A DNA stretch of 64,000 bases from Ambrosia x helenae. Taxonomy: Eukaryota > Streptophyta > Magnoliopsida > Asterales > Asteraceae. The DNA lies in NCBI GenBank assembly GCA_030844895.1, contig CM061228.1:50581081-50645080 (forward strand), given 5' to 3'. The translations under genes and the position numbers were made by a program. Of the stretch, positions 1-12,587 are shown in pieces; positions within the stretch are counted from its first letter, which is position 1, and every line of letters begins with the position of its first letter. The notes beneath the pieces were generated by a model. That model was not told where the DNA came from and did not search any database. It saw only the letters and a program-made list of their open reading frames with translations.

Positions 1-1677
1 GCTTGTTGTATGTGGGTTTATGATTGAAAGATAGGATTTTTATGATTCAAGAAGGATTAGTAACATGATATTAAGGTAGTTACAGATTAGTAATGATAGC
101 ATGTTGATGAAATCTGAGTAATTGTTCATTAGGGTTAGGGTTATGCATGTTAATGTGATGTTTCATGCTATATGTGTTGTTTTTGGGATACATGGTTGCA
201 TGCAGGGCTGATAGAACGAGATTAAACGAAGGGTTTTGATTGAAATATGTTTGATATAGTTGTTTGATTGATATTTGATGTTTACACACGTTCTGGATTG
301 GATTTGGAGTGTTAAACGCGCGAAAAACCGGAACAGCTGTGCTATAGGCGAATAGGAATCCTAATCCCCTATACTATAGGCGATTAGGAGCCCATTCGCC
401 TGAAGGGGAGCCCTAATCGCCTATAGTATAGGCGAATAGGATCCTATTCCCCTTTACTTCATGCATTTATGATCCTAAATGCTAGTTAAGTCCTGAATTG
501 CATGCTTTATGACGTAATCGCCTATAAACTCATAAATTACATGTGAGATAGCCCTAATCGCCTATAGTATAGGCGATTAGCATTCCTAAATGCCTGTTGA
601 CCCACGTAATCACTAGTTGACTTTTCCTAATCGCCTGTACTGCTGCTGTAAGTGTAATATAGCATTTCGGGACCCGATTTGACACCTAGGAACATGCTAG
701 GAACCCCGTAACATATCTAATAACTTGGTAACATGTGTTCGGACTTATTTATGTGATACTTGAATTACGTGCTATAACTTGTTGGACTTTAACGTATGTT
801 AAGTGTGTATTGCATGATTGTATGTTTGTGAGTGCAAGTATAACACGGGAAGTCTCGGGTCACCAATGGGATGTCGAGTCTTGTACTTTGGGTTAATTTA
901 ACAGTCACGGTGTTTTCAAACGAACTTGGTTATGGTCTGGACATCTAGGGACTAACTAACCTACGGGTTATTAGTCTAAGTACTTGTAACTGTCATATGT
1001 TAGGTCGCCGCTTTACGGGGCTATGGTTTGGTAACAACTGTCATACTATGGGTTTTCTATGGTTTACTATACGATCTTTGGAAGTCCCGGGGGAAACCAT
1101 GAATGTGCGGGTTTGCACAACGGGGAAATGTGAATAGATCTATTGGGAGTGACCAACCCCGCTCGTTGGCTTGGAGGGCCGGGCGAGTGCATATTGTCTC
1201 AAACATGAACTGGTTTACTATTCGGGCACAACATCTGGGTTACGAGTTAGTAATGGTTTTCCAATCGTGGTACTAATAAAACATACGCCTAGCTAGCGTA
1301 CATTGGTTTGCAAATTGTTATAGTATGGACAGGTTGAACTTGGTACTGTGATTACAAAACCTGTAAACTCACCAGCATTTTTGTGCTGACGTAAACTCTT
1401 ACATGTTTTCTCAGGTCGCTAAGGTAGCACAATGGAACTAGGGCGCACGCGTCTGCACGACGTCTAGTTAGGATTGCATGGTTTTCAAACATTGAATAAT
1501 TTGGTTTACTTTTGGATTATGTTTAATAATAAGCTTCCGCTGTAACTGGAGATTTAAACTATGTTTTTGAAATTGCATATGTTAATTTAGACTTGTTTAT
1601 TGTGATCGTTGGTTTGGATCCTGGTTTGTCATGCGCCTCGCGGTAAAACTCCGCAAGTGGATTTTGAGGGTGTGACA
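1..1677 (+). mobile_element. Right part of a Tekay-type Gypsy LTR
   Basis: The segment ends in GGGTGTGACA at 1677. It shares ordered blocks with the two LTRs of the complete Gypsy element further right: the block around GGGGGAAACCATGAATGTG (about 1087-1105), CTGTGAACTCACCAGCAT-like sequence near 1360, CAGGTCGCTAAGGTAGC near 1413, and the CTCGCGGTAAAACTCCGC tail. No tRNA-Met primer-binding site follows 1677, so this is a 3' LTR or a solo LTR and not a 5' LTR. The left end lies outside the window, so no target-site duplication can be tested. Overall similarity to the 19518 LTR is patchy, so this is a related but different family. Confidence 0.85.
340..585. repeat. Cluster of 7-9-7 inverted-repeat modules in the LTR
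   Basis: Three 23-bp dyads lie at 363-385 (AATCCCC / GGCGATT, one mismatch), 415-437 (AATCGCC / GGCGAAT) and 556-578 (AATCGCC / GGCGATT, perfect). Each has exactly nine bases between arms: TATACTATA in the first and TATAGTATA in the other two. Half-sites such as AATCGCC at 516-522 and ATTCGCC near 395 fill the gaps. The geometry matches the dyads in the Gypsy and Copia LTRs further right, but the arm sequence differs. Confidence 0.85.
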
Positions 1678-1974
1678 AAAATCGTAATCAATTATTCAAA
1701 TAAATGACATTAAAATTATCCGCGTCTCAAATCGCCTTACCCATTATATACAATTTATTATTGACATCATTAGTAATCATTATTAGTTGTACCAAAAGTA
1801 ACATTTTGAAAATTTATATTATCATTTAATTTTGTTGTTAAATTTGGTATGACGATTAAATGATTTTATTATTTGTTAAGGTTTATATAGTATTGTTGTG
1901 TCTCGAACAATTCTGCAAAATCGGAAATAATGTGCCTCGATTGACGTGATCGAGTAGGAATATTTATTTATATA

Positions 1975-2839
1975 TTTGAATTATAAAAAATAGAAGGATT
2001 GGTAATTGACGTGAATTGGTCAACAACGCTTAAAATTAACACAATCAAACTCAAAGACATAAAGTCAAAAAATTGACCTCCATCAAATTAACAAAAACGT
2101 AAAAAGTTTTTACTAATATTTGATCAACAATATTAAAATTAAGGTCGTAATATTAGTAACAGCATTGAAAATTATCTTGAATACATTATATATTTTAGGA
2201 AACTATTAAATATATTTAAATTATATTTGTTATTAAAAGAATAATAAAAGTGTAGGAAAATGAATGTACACTCCTATCTTTGGATTATATATAAATTATA
2301 AACTGTTAAATAGATTTAACATTGTTAAATAGATTTAAATAAATGTTTAAAGGAAAGTCGTATATGTTTAAAAGAATATCGTTTCATTTCAAATGATTAA
2401 AGGAAAGTCTTTGAATTACAAAAATGGGAAGGATTGGTAATTGACGTGAATTGGTCAACAACGGTTAAAATTAGCACAATCAAATTCAAAGACATATAGT
2501 CAAAGAATTGACCTCCATCAATTTAACAAAAACGTAAAAAGTTTTTATACAGATTCGGTCAACAATATTAACATTAAGGTCGTAATATTAGTAATAGCAT
2601 TGAAAATTATTTTGAATACATTATATATATTTTAGGAAACTGTTAATTATATTTAAATTATATTTATTATTAAAAGAATAATAAAAGTGTAGGAAAATAA
2701 ATGTACAGTGTTATCTTCGGATTATATTTAAATTATAAACTGTAAAATAGATTTAAATAAATGTTTGAAAGAAAGTCGTATATGCTTAAAAAAAATATCG
2801 TTTCATCACAATTGATTAAAGGAAAGTTATAATATCAAA
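1975..2839. repeat. About 435-bp tandem duplication in AT-rich DNA
   Basis: Two diverged head-to-tail copies, about 1975-2409 and 2410-2839, both carry AAGGATTGGTAATTGACGTG near the start and a long matching AT-rich body including GTAAAAAGTTTTTA. They differ by scattered substitutions and small indels. The preceding stretch 1678-1974 is AT-rich and holds no gene that I can see. Confidence 0.75.
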
Positions 2840-3026
2840 ATTAAAGTCGGTCAACAATATTAAAATGAATTTCGTAATATTAGTAATATCAATAAATAAG
2901 ATTAAAAATCTTAATAAATAACAACCAAATCATAATCAATCATTCAAATCAATGACATTAAAATTATCATAAATAACATTAAAACTCTTCATAAATAACA
3001 ACAAAATCATAATTTAAATTTCAAAA

Positions 3027-3131
3027 TCAATGACATCTTGTGGTGCAAGCTTAGTAACAAACATTTTGTGCTCGATTGAACACCATTTGAAGACACAGTA
3101 TTCGCCAATGGAAGTATCTTTTGATTGAAGT
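3027..3131 (-). pseudogene. Exon-like block, copy 1 of 3 (unidentified)
   Basis: On the minus strand this block reads through without a stop to a short C-terminal stretch that includes YCVFKWCSIEHKMFVTK and then PQDVIDF. The two other copies differ mainly by synonymous or conservative changes. I do not recognise the family. In this copy the frame closes soon after the block with TAA. Confidence 0.4.
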
Positions 3132-4626
3132 AAATCAGGTCATCCAATCACAGTAAACCTTTACAAAAGAATTATGTATAGAAAATTTAAAATGTGTAAC
3201 TAATTATAAAATAAGAATATTGTAAACATAAATGTTGAATATGCAAATAACAAACCTAGCGACTTGTGAAACAATTTCTGCATGTAATATTAGTATTAGT
3301 ATTAGTAATTATTAGTAATTAGTAATATATTCGTAAAAACAGTAATAGAAAATTTTAATTCGGTCAATAAGATATAAATGGGATTAAAATTAAAAATCGT
3401 AATATTAGTTTTAGTATTAGTAATATATTCGTAATTTAATTGGGTCAATTAATTGACAATAAATAAATGAGCTTAAAAATCGTAATATATAACATTAAAT
3501 TCGATCAATTATTATTAATTTCATTAAAACTCATAATAAATAACATTAAAAAATGAATAAATCATATTAATTGCAGGCAAAACAAATAATAATTCATAAA
3601 AATATATTAAACATAATTTCATAGTAACATTAATATAAATAAATGAGATTAAAAATCGTAATAAATAACATTCAATTCGGTCAATTATTATTGTCAATTA
3701 AAATTAGTAATATATTCGGTCAACAATACTATTTTTACGAATAGTAAAACTAAAATCGTAATATTAGTTTTAGTTAATATTAGTAATTATTAGTAATTAG
3801 TAATATATTCGTAAAAATAGTAATAGAAAATTTTAATTCGGTTAATAAGATATAAATGGGAATAAAATTAAATATTGTAATATTAGTTTTAGTATTAGTA
3901 ATATATTCATAATTTAATTCGGTCAATAATAAATAAATCAGATTAAAATTAAAAATTGCAATATTAGTATTAGTAATATATTCGTAAATTAATTCGGTCA
4001 ATAATAAATAAATGAACTTAAAAATCGCAATATATAACATTAAATTCGTCAACTATTATTAATGTCATTAAAACTCATAATAAATATCATTAAAAAATAA
4101 ATAAATCCTATTAATTGCAGGCAAGACCAATAATAATTCGAACGAACAGTAATATAAATAATATTAAACATAATTTCATAAAGACATATTAAACAAAATT
4201 TTGTAGTAATATTAATATAAATAAATGAGATTAAAAAATCATAATAAATAACATTTAACTTGGTCAATTATTATTAATGTCAATAACATTAATTCTAACA
4301 TACTAAAAATACATTAAAAATAATTAAATCTTATTAAACATAAACTCGAAAAAAGTAATATAAATAAATGAGATTAATAATTTTAATAAATAACATTAAA
4401 TTCGGTCAATTATTATTAATGTCAATAAATAATATTAAACATCTTAATAAATAACAGTAAAAATGAATAAATCTTATTAATTGCAATCAAGACTAATCAT
4501 TATTCGTAAACATACTAATATAAATAAATGAGATTATAAATCTTAATAAATAACCTCAAAATCGTAATCAATAATTCAAATAAATTACATTACAAACATA
4601 AAAAATCGTAATTTTAATTTGAAAAT

Positions 4627-4737
4627 CAATGACTTCTTGTGGTGGAACCTTTGTAACAAACAGCCTGTGCTGGATTGAACACCATTTAAAGACACAATAT
4701 TTGCCAATAGAAATCTCTTCTAATTGAAGCAAACTAA
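4627..4737 (-). pseudogene. Exon-like block, copy 2 of 3 (unidentified)
   Basis: The minus-strand frame includes ISIGKYCVFKWCSIQHRLF and then VTKVPPQEVIDF. It is preceded on the minus strand by a pyrimidine-poor but AG-ending stretch (AAATTTAG) that could act as a splice acceptor. It is much closer to copy 3 than to copy 1, in line with the roughly 1,040-bp tandem duplication that contains both. No domain was recognised. Confidence 0.4.
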
Positions 4738-5666
4738 ATTTGTAATATTAGTATTAGTATTAGTTAGTATTAGTAATTAATAATATATTCGTAAAAATAG
4801 TAATAGAAAATTTTAATTCGGTCAATAAGATATAAATGAGATTAAAATTAAAAATCGTAATATTAGTTTTAGCATTAGTAATATATTCATAATTTAATTC
4901 GGTCAATAATAAATAAATCAGATTAAAATTAAAAATCGTAATATTAGTATTAGTATTAGTATTAGTAATAGTAATATATTCGTAAATTAATTCGGTCAAT
5001 TCGGTCAATAATAAATAAATGAGCTTAAAAATCGTAATATATAACATTAAATTCGGTCAACTATTATTAATGTCATTAAAACTCATAATAAATATCAATT
5101 AAAAATAAATAAATCCTTTTAATTGCAGGCAAGACCAATAATAATTCGAATGAATAGTAATATAAATAATATTAAACATAATTTCATAAAAACAGATTAA
5201 ACATAATTTCATAAAAATATATTAAACATAATTTCGTAGTAATATTAATATAAATAAATGATATTAAAAAATCATAATAAATAACATTCAACTCAGTCAA
5301 TTATTATTAATGTCAATAAATAACATTAATTCTAACATACTAAAAATACATTAAAAATAATTAAATCTTATTAAACATAAATTCGAAAAAAGTAATATAA
5401 ATAAATGAGATTAATAATTTTAATAAATAACATTAAATTTGGTCAATTATTATTAATGTCAATAAATAATATTAAACATCTAAATAAATAACAGTAAAAA
5501 TGAATAAATCTTATTGATTGCAATCAAGACTAATCATAATTCGTAAACATAGTAATATAAATAAATGAGATTATAAATCTTAATAAATAACCACAAAATC
5601 GTAATCAATAATTCAAATAAATTACATTACAAACATAAAAAATCGTAATTTTAATTTGAAAATCAA

Positions 5667-5777
5667 TGACTTCTTGTGTTGGAACCTTTGTAACAAACAG
5701 CCTGTGTTGGATTGAACACCATTTAAAGACACAATATTCGCCAATGGAAATAAATTCTAATTGAAGCAAACTAAAAT
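5667..5777 (-). pseudogene. Exon-like block, copy 3 of 3 (unidentified)
   Basis: This is nearly the same as copy 2, with a few amino-acid changes (K to E before YCVFKWC, P to T in VPPQEV). The candidate acceptor before it reads GATTTTAG on the minus strand. It remains open across the block. The surrounding AT-rich array is much more variable than the block itself. Confidence 0.4.
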
Positions 5778-6889
5778 CGTAATATTAGTATTAGTATTAG
5801 TTAGTATTAGTAGTTAGTAATATATTCGTAAAAATAGTAATAGAAAATTTTAATTCGGTCAATAAGAAATAAATGGGATTAAAATTAAAAATCGTAATAT
5901 TAGTTTTAGTATTAGTAATATATTCGTAATTAGTTCGGTCAATTCGGTCAATAATAAACAAATGAGCTTAAAAATCGTAATATATATCACTAAATTCGGT
6001 CAATTATTATTAATGTCATTAAAACTCATACTGAATAACATTAAAAAATGAATAAATTCTATTAATTGCAGACAAGACCAATAATAATTCGTAATATTAG
6101 TTTTAGTATTAGTAATATATTTGTAATTTAATTCGGTCAATAATAAATAAATTAGCTTAAAAATCATAATATATAACCCTAAATTCGGTCAATTATAATT
6201 AATGTCATTAAAACTCATACTAAATAACATTAAAAAACAAAATAGATCGTATTAACTGCAGGCAAGACCAATAATAATTTATAAAGATAGTTAAAACATA
6301 ATTTCGTAGTAATATTAATATAAATAAATGAGATTAAAAATTCGTAATAAATAACATTCAATTCGGTTAATTATTATTAATGTCAATTAGTATTAGTAAT
6401 ATATTCGGTCAACAATACTATTATTACAAATAGTAAAACTAAAATCGTAATATTAAAAATAAATGAGAGTTATTTCGTTCATAAATGAAGGTTAAATTGA
6501 TTAATAATCAATCATTCATAATAAAAAATAAATGAGGCTTCTTATGGTAAATTGAAATTCATATTAATATTAATATAAATTCGGTCAATTATTAAAAGAT
6601 AGTAATAAATAACATTAAATTCGGTCAATTTTTATTAATGTAAATAAATAACAATAATTCACATTCAAATTTCAGATTAAATGACATTAAATTCGGTTAA
6701 TTATTATTAATGTAAATAAATAACAATAATTCAGAATTGATGACATTAAATTCGGTCTAATATTACAATAATATTAAAATAATTTCGAAAAGCAGTAATA
6801 TAAATAAATGTGATTAAAATTTTTTTGAAAAACAGTCAATTATTACAATAATATTAAACATAAATTCGAAAAATAGTAATTCAAATAAA

Positions 6890-7162
6890 TTACATTAAAA
6901 ACATTAAAAATTGTACCAACAAAGATTGTCCTTCGTATGTGGTAACTGTAACGTCCCTGTTATGTATGTTTTTAGACAACAGAAATTTGTTCATGGCCTT
7001 CAGTACAGTCTGGATTAACACGTTAAAAACAACATTAAAAAATAAAGAATCATTTTTGAAAATTAAATAGGCATATGTACATGAAAATAACAAATATACC
7101 AAAACTGTTGCCGAAGGGTCATGCAATACCTTGAAGAATTGAGAACCATTATGATAAGACAT
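6890..7162 (-). pseudogene. Two candidate exons of an unidentified minus-strand gene
   Basis: The minus strand has an ATG at 7162 and a 33-nt frame (MSYHNGSQFFK) ending at a consensus-like donor, AAG|GTATTG, at 7130/7129. A candidate acceptor, AATCCAG|ACT, lies at 7010/7009 and is followed by an open frame containing TVLKAMNKFLLSKN and VTVTTYEGQSLLVQF down to about 6890. The two join in phase 0 across a 120-nt AT-rich gap. An unspliced reading also stays open through the gap, so splicing is inference. I do not recognise the protein. It could be the 5' part of the gene whose later exon is triplicated at 3027-5777, but nothing proves that. Confidence 0.3.
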
Positions 7163-8283
7163 AATAGCGTTTGAGTCTTCGGATCAAATCCTGTTTTTCA
7201 AATGTTAAAATATAGCATTACTAAATCCGATCGAATAGTAAATCCGATTCAATATATGTCTAAAAAAACCGTGATGACAATAATAAAATTAGCATAAATC
7301 TGATTGAACGGAATCCTTATTATCCCTTTATCACAAATCCGATTGAATATGTGTTTATCACAAATACTTTCATCACAATAATAGGAATCTATAGTATCTT
7401 TGTTATCCCTTTATCACAAATCCGATTGAATATATGTTTATCACAAATCCGTTTCATTAGAACATGTGATAAACACCAGAATGATTTCAAATGGTTATTA
7501 GATTAGGGAATCTTAAAAAGAATAAAAAAAATAACAATAGGAATTGATAGTATCTTTGTTATCACTTTATAATAAATCCGATTGAATATGTGTTTATCAC
7601 AAATCCGTTTATCACAAATCCATTTATCACAAATCCGTTTCATTAGAACATGTGTTTAAGAAGAATGATTTCCACGTAAAAGAATAAGAATTTTCATTCG
7701 GTTTGATTTGTTCTTAATAATGTTAACAATAAAAAAAAGTCAAAATAATAATAGGAATCAACATTAGAAGAGTAGTATGGATGTTTACCTTTAATCAGTT
7801 GTGGATAATCAACAAATGATGCAAGGTGATGAAGAAAGATTGAAAGATTTGTTAGCAATTAGGAAGAGTATGAGAGTTTTGATATGGAGAATGAAAAAAA
7901 AATAAAAGAAAAAGGTTTTTATAGTCATAATTTGGAGCTCCATATTAGTTGTTGGATCATAAAGGCCCTCTCTAAGGCCTTGATTCAACCCAAGTGACCT
8001 CAATTATTATATAGATAGAATAGATTCTTCTTCTTTATTGTTATCTCTTCCATTTTTTAATAAATTAAATATTTTTTTTTAAAATCATATACAACATTTC
8101 TCCTCCCACAAACCCTAAAATCCCTCCTTTCCCTCTCACCACTCCTGCCACCACCTGCGCATTGCATCTTCTTCACCGTCAATGGTATTATTATCTTCAA
8201 AACACAACATAACAATATGAACTCCAAAAATCCCTACACCTACTTGAATCTCTTCAAGCTTGAGGTATTCCATCGTTTTGTTC

Positions 8284-8285
<2 letters not shown>
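7163..8285. other. AT-rich intergenic DNA with short direct repeats, no gene recognised
   Basis: Between 7300 and 7650 a phrase of the type TTATCACAAATCCGATTGAA and GTTTATCACAAATCCG recurs several times, often next to TATCTTTGTTATC. The rest (7650-8285) is AT-rich. A 64-codon minus-strand frame at 7809-8003 has no recognisable feature. Confidence 0.5.

Positions 8286-8331
<46 letters not shown>
8286..8331. repeat. (TTA)n microsatellite
   Basis: About fifteen TTA units run uninterrupted, then become impure (TTACTATTATTG). The poly-Ile reading frame across it is a product of the repeat. Confidence 0.95.
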
Positions 8332-8333
<2 letters not shown>

Positions 8334-8523
8334 TATTGCGGAGGATCCGAATCTGGAACTTGCGTCTAATTTGGAAAATGTGATTTATTTATTGACTTCA
8401 TATTGTATATCTTTACCCCATCGTAACAAATTTATTATAATGTATAATAATATAAAATTGTATCGTCAAATATTAAAAATAATTTGGTGTCTAAACTTGA
8501 AATTATGATATTTCTTGAAATCA

Positions 8524-10697
8524 TCTATACTATATATAATATGGATATAGGATGGGCAACTTTAGTCATTTGTCACTTTTTAAAAATGTACAACCCTTGA
8601 GAGCTTCTTGTACAAGTGTTTAGTGCATAATCTCTTAAATATCACAATCTCCCAAAAACCTTATCCCGCCCAAACATGACTCTTGACAGCACACCCCAAA
8701 GTGACTCATCTCACTTTTCGGAAACCTTCACAATCTAGCGTCCAAATTTCACTTCTCAAATCAACGGTCAGGATTCCTGATCCGCATCAAAAGTATCTAC
8801 CAATCACAACTCAATCCTTACACAACCAACTAGACTAAAGTACAAGCCTACTTCTTGGCTTCTACAAGACAAGATGAAATTCAAATTTTGAATTCCATGG
8901 TCTGTCATACTCTCTCTCCCTCTCTCTCTTTTCGTTTTCCTCTCATTCCCAGATACTAAATTTGATTTGGTTTATTGTTTTTGTTTGTTGCAGGAGGTAA
9001 TGTTGAGATGGCGAACGACCAGAAGGAAGAAGACGAGGAAGATGGTTATGGCAGATATGTGAAAACTTCTGATGATTTATGACCGCCATCTTCGAAGCTA
9101 TGGCTTAAATGTGCTTGAATTAAGCTTATCGCTCTTTCGAGGCCCATCCTTTTGGCAATGAAGATGAAGTCGAACGACCCATCAACTTCTTCTCTTTTCT
9201 TTTTCTACATCCGTTTCAGCCAACTTCATGAAGGTTTGACATATCTTTTTACATAGGGCTAAAACCAAAATTTGGGCTGATTTAAGCACTAAGTTATCAA
9301 GGTAAGGTTTAAAATTTAAGTTCATCATACTTCTGATTAACTTTAAATTGATTGAATGATTAATTTGTTTTTCTGGTAATTATTCAGGTTTATTGAAAAC
9401 TAATAGGAACAAGAAGGGCATTCAAGAAAATAAATTAGGTAGTTGATTGTTAACAAGAGGTACAAACGTTTTCTTATAAACTTTTCAGAAATAGAATTTT
9501 ATTCATAAAATCATGAAATTTTGCCAAGAATTAAGGTGATATTAGTGATGTGCAGTTTGAGAGGAGAGAATGCAGGTGCAGCACGTGATTAGGAGTTCAT
9601 TTTGGGTGTTAGTTGATTAAGTTGCTATTGAAAATCTGATATGCTTTCTTAGCACGGTATTCAAGAATGCAGGCTGCATAAACCATAATATGGGTAAAAA
9701 TCTGATTTGCTTTCTTATTGTCACAATATTGAAGACCAATTTTGAAAATTATATCAAGTTTGGTGCACTAATTGATTTTAGTTTACTACATATATCATTG
9801 GTTTGTAACAGTTTTATTGATTGTGTGTTGCTGATGTGATTTGTTTTTCTATTTGAGTTTGTTATATGAATGCTTTCTGGAACTTGCATTGATAGTACGG
9901 TCTTTCAAACAAAAACTTTACGATTTTGTTTGATTTTTCTATTGGATATTCCGACAAATGTGCCCTAATTAGAATACAATTTGTTTGATCCATTTCTTTT
10001 TTATTAATTTGTCGATGAGTTTACTTATTTGAGTCTCGGATTCTTCGATTCCGAATTTTTGGAAGTGGATCAAGGTGCTCTTTCGACCTAATTCCGGTAT
10101 ACATTTTTTGCTTCCCGTTAATTTTTTCTGATTTTATCATTTATTTTTGTGATTGTGAATGTTTACAGTTCAATCTTAAGACCGGAGTAGTGGCGTGAGC
10201 CGTGAGGTATATCATAGCATCATTCAACTATTAATCCTTATAAGTTTTTACAACTAATTTTTAGTTATCTTTCGTAGGGGTCCATATTATATCGGGTTTA
10301 TCAATGACAATGAACAAACTACAAGCTTCAAAGAATGAACTTGAATACTACATCATTATTTTTAAGGTATATCACAGTGACTGAATAATTACCATAGTGA
10401 TTTTTACCAGGTTATTCTTAAGGTATATCATAGTGACTGTTGTTTGAAGCTTGGGACCCCTAAGCATCATTCAACTATTAATCCTAAGTTTTGTAAAACC
10501 CTTATGTATTGCAGTTCTAATGAACTGTACAAGTATTGGTGTTAATGGCTTTGTATATGCAATTTGTATATTTGATTTGCATTTGTAACACCATGCTTAT
10601 GATTTGTTTGTGTAATTGCAGCCAATGTTATGTAATGGCTTTGAAAAATGATCTCATCATAATATGAGTAGTTGACACGTGGATTTCTATTTATAAA
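8524..10697 (+). mobile_element. Helitron-type element, 5' end seen, 3' end not found
   Basis: The sequence from 8524 begins TCTATACTATATATAATATG after a host A. It aligns over the first 70 or so bases with the start of the better-defined Helitron at 31669, including GGGCAAC and ATGTACAA. A CT-rich tract follows near 8910, and GATGTGCAGTTTGA-type sequence at about 9548 recurs in the second element. I see no Rep/helicase frame, so it would be non-autonomous. No terminal GC hairpin plus CTAG was found before the LINE at 10706 or clearly after it, so the right limit is arbitrary. Confidence 0.45.
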
Positions 10698-10705
10698 TCA
10701 CTATA

Positions 10706-11577
10706 ATTTTTTTTTGAACGGCCAACAAAACTCATTATTTCAACGGCTAGCAAGACATTAGCGAAAGGAACCCGAGTACACCGACACCAAAGGCCCGACT
10801 AAAACAGAAAACAAAACAATAACAAAACAGCAGACCATCAACAAAAATAAGACAGGAGCACTCATGCTATCCCATTTATGCCGTATCGAACCTTTGCCAA
10901 GAATCCCAAGACATGTTCGCCATCTTTGTCCAATTTTTAACCCATAAGTAGCTGATAACCTTAATTTCATCCAAAATCCTTTGCACCAAAGCAGCTTTTT
11001 GACAGAACATGACTTCATTTCTGGTGCGCCAAATACTTCACAAGGTTGTCAAAATCACCGCGTAAAAAGCCTTTCGTTGACGACTTGACGCACACCGACT
11101 AGAACCGAATATGCGAAAACCAACAGGTCACGAACATGAAAGAAGTACGTACTCGGTACCTAGCACCACAAAGAGAGTTGTTGCCATACCTCCATAGAAA
11201 TCGGACAACCTGTGAACAAATGCTCAACCGTCTCAACTTGCGCCTCACAAAACTTGCACAACAAACAAGGGAGATGAATGTTTCTTCTTGCGAGGGCTTC
11301 GGCCGTAGGTAGACGGTCAAGATTAGCCCTCCAAGCGACGATGCACACCTTTTTTGGACACAATTACACCACATGAAGACTGGTCGATCCTGAACAGCGG
11401 TTGCCTCAAGTAGTTTATGTTTGACACTACTGACCGAGAAACCCGAGTTACCGTTTGGAGTCCACGACCACGCGTCATCAGCGGAGGTAAGGACAACGTC
11501 TTCCAGCATGCTCACCAGTTCAACCAATTCAGAATTTTCAGCAGCAGACATGGATCTTCGCTTCCATTCCCAGCAAG
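10706..11577 (-). mobile_element. 5'-truncated LINE (non-LTR retrotransposon) 3' end
   Basis: The insert is flanked by the direct repeat TCACTATA (10698-10705 and 11578-11585). Its left end on the plus strand is a T run at 10707-10715, which is the poly(A) tail of a minus-strand copy. Only the last part of ORF2 remains. It shows the zinc-binding region that follows reverse transcriptase in plant LINEs: CLLCKFC ... HLFTGCP, with PKKVCIVAWRANLDRLPT before it. The frame is shifted at least twice (reading moves between overlapping frames at about 11160-11420), so no protein is made. 5' truncation, tail and target-site duplication together are typical of target-primed reverse transcription. Confidence 0.85.
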
Positions 11578-11585
11578 TCACTATA

Positions 11586-12587
11586 TTAATGACTAATATT
11601 TTCTTATCATGTGTTTGTGTATTATGTTGTAAGTTGAAGCTTTTGGAAAGATGTGTTAACAATTTTTGTATTTTTCATTTTTCCAGTTATTTCATTGATT
11701 ATAAAGCAAAATATAACATGAGTTTTTGATAAACGAATAAATCCTTAAATTCAGATCTTCATATGTTTCTTCAAGTTCAATTAATGATTTGATGATTTGA
11801 TGATTTTAATATTTTAATTGCATCTTAAAAATGGAGAGAAATATATAGGTTTTGTGGGTATCTAATTTTATTTTGGAAGGCTTGTTTGAAAAGGTCACAA
11901 TGTACAACTGTACTACAACATAATGTGTTTCCTTATTTAAATAATGAAAATGGAAAAATTATGAAATGCAAATTACTAAATTTTGAGTCTTAAATAATGA
12001 AAATAGCAAATTATGAAATGAAAATCACTAAAATTTGAATCCTTTAATAGATCAGGATGTTTGGATTGTTAATTTGTCTTCATAGTCATTTGTCATGAGG
12101 TTAGCCACTAAGTTCAATGCTATGAAGCCTCTAAAACTGATAGTGCTTGAATGAAAAAAAAAAACTATTGTTAAGGAAAGCATACTCTCATATGCAATCA
12201 CCAGGCCACAAACATTTGATAAAAAAATTCTACATAGCATAGGAGCCAAAATCGCTTAGTGAAACTTTGCTGCCCTTTTCATTTTTCATACGCTTTATCC
12301 TACTTCCATTCGGATCATCTAAGTAATACTTCGTCTTTTTGGCTCAAACTATTCAAAACTCATAATTTTTTTTTAGGGGATGCACTTCCAAATACATATA
12401 TATTTTTATATACAATTTCAACACAACAAGCTTTTCAGCATATTACAATGGATACACAAACGGAAAATGAAGTTGTTATTGCTTTGATATTTGAAAAAAA
12501 AAAACTAAAAAAATTCATTTTATTAATTCAGAACTGAAGGTGTTATGTGCGTTGTACAAGTGCATGATAGAAAGGTATATATGTTCC
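11586..12587. other. AT-rich spacer, no gene seen
   Basis: This is the continuation of the sequence interrupted by the LINE. There are short duplicated phrases around 11945-12040 (AAATAATGAAAATGG / AAATAATGAAAATAG). No domain, RNA gene or element end was recognised. Confidence 0.5.

Larger units (their letters stand above)
2840..6880. repeat. AT-rich higher-order tandem array
   Basis: This stretch is built from short recurrent phrases such as AATTCGGTCAATAATAAATA, GTAATATTAGTATTAGTA and AATAGAAAATTTTAATTCGG, arranged in larger units. The clearest unit is about 1,040 bp: 4627-5666 repeats from 5667 onward. A related unit starts near 3027. Frames reading through it on the minus strand are Ile/Asn/Leu/Tyr-rich by composition and are not credible proteins. 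Three copies of one exon-like block sit inside it and are listed separately. Confidence 0.75.

Noticed and set aside
3780..5047. Ile/Asn/Leu-rich minus-strand frames of 70-95 codons
   Set aside because: Products of the AT-rich tandem array; near-duplicate frames recur with the repeat unit.
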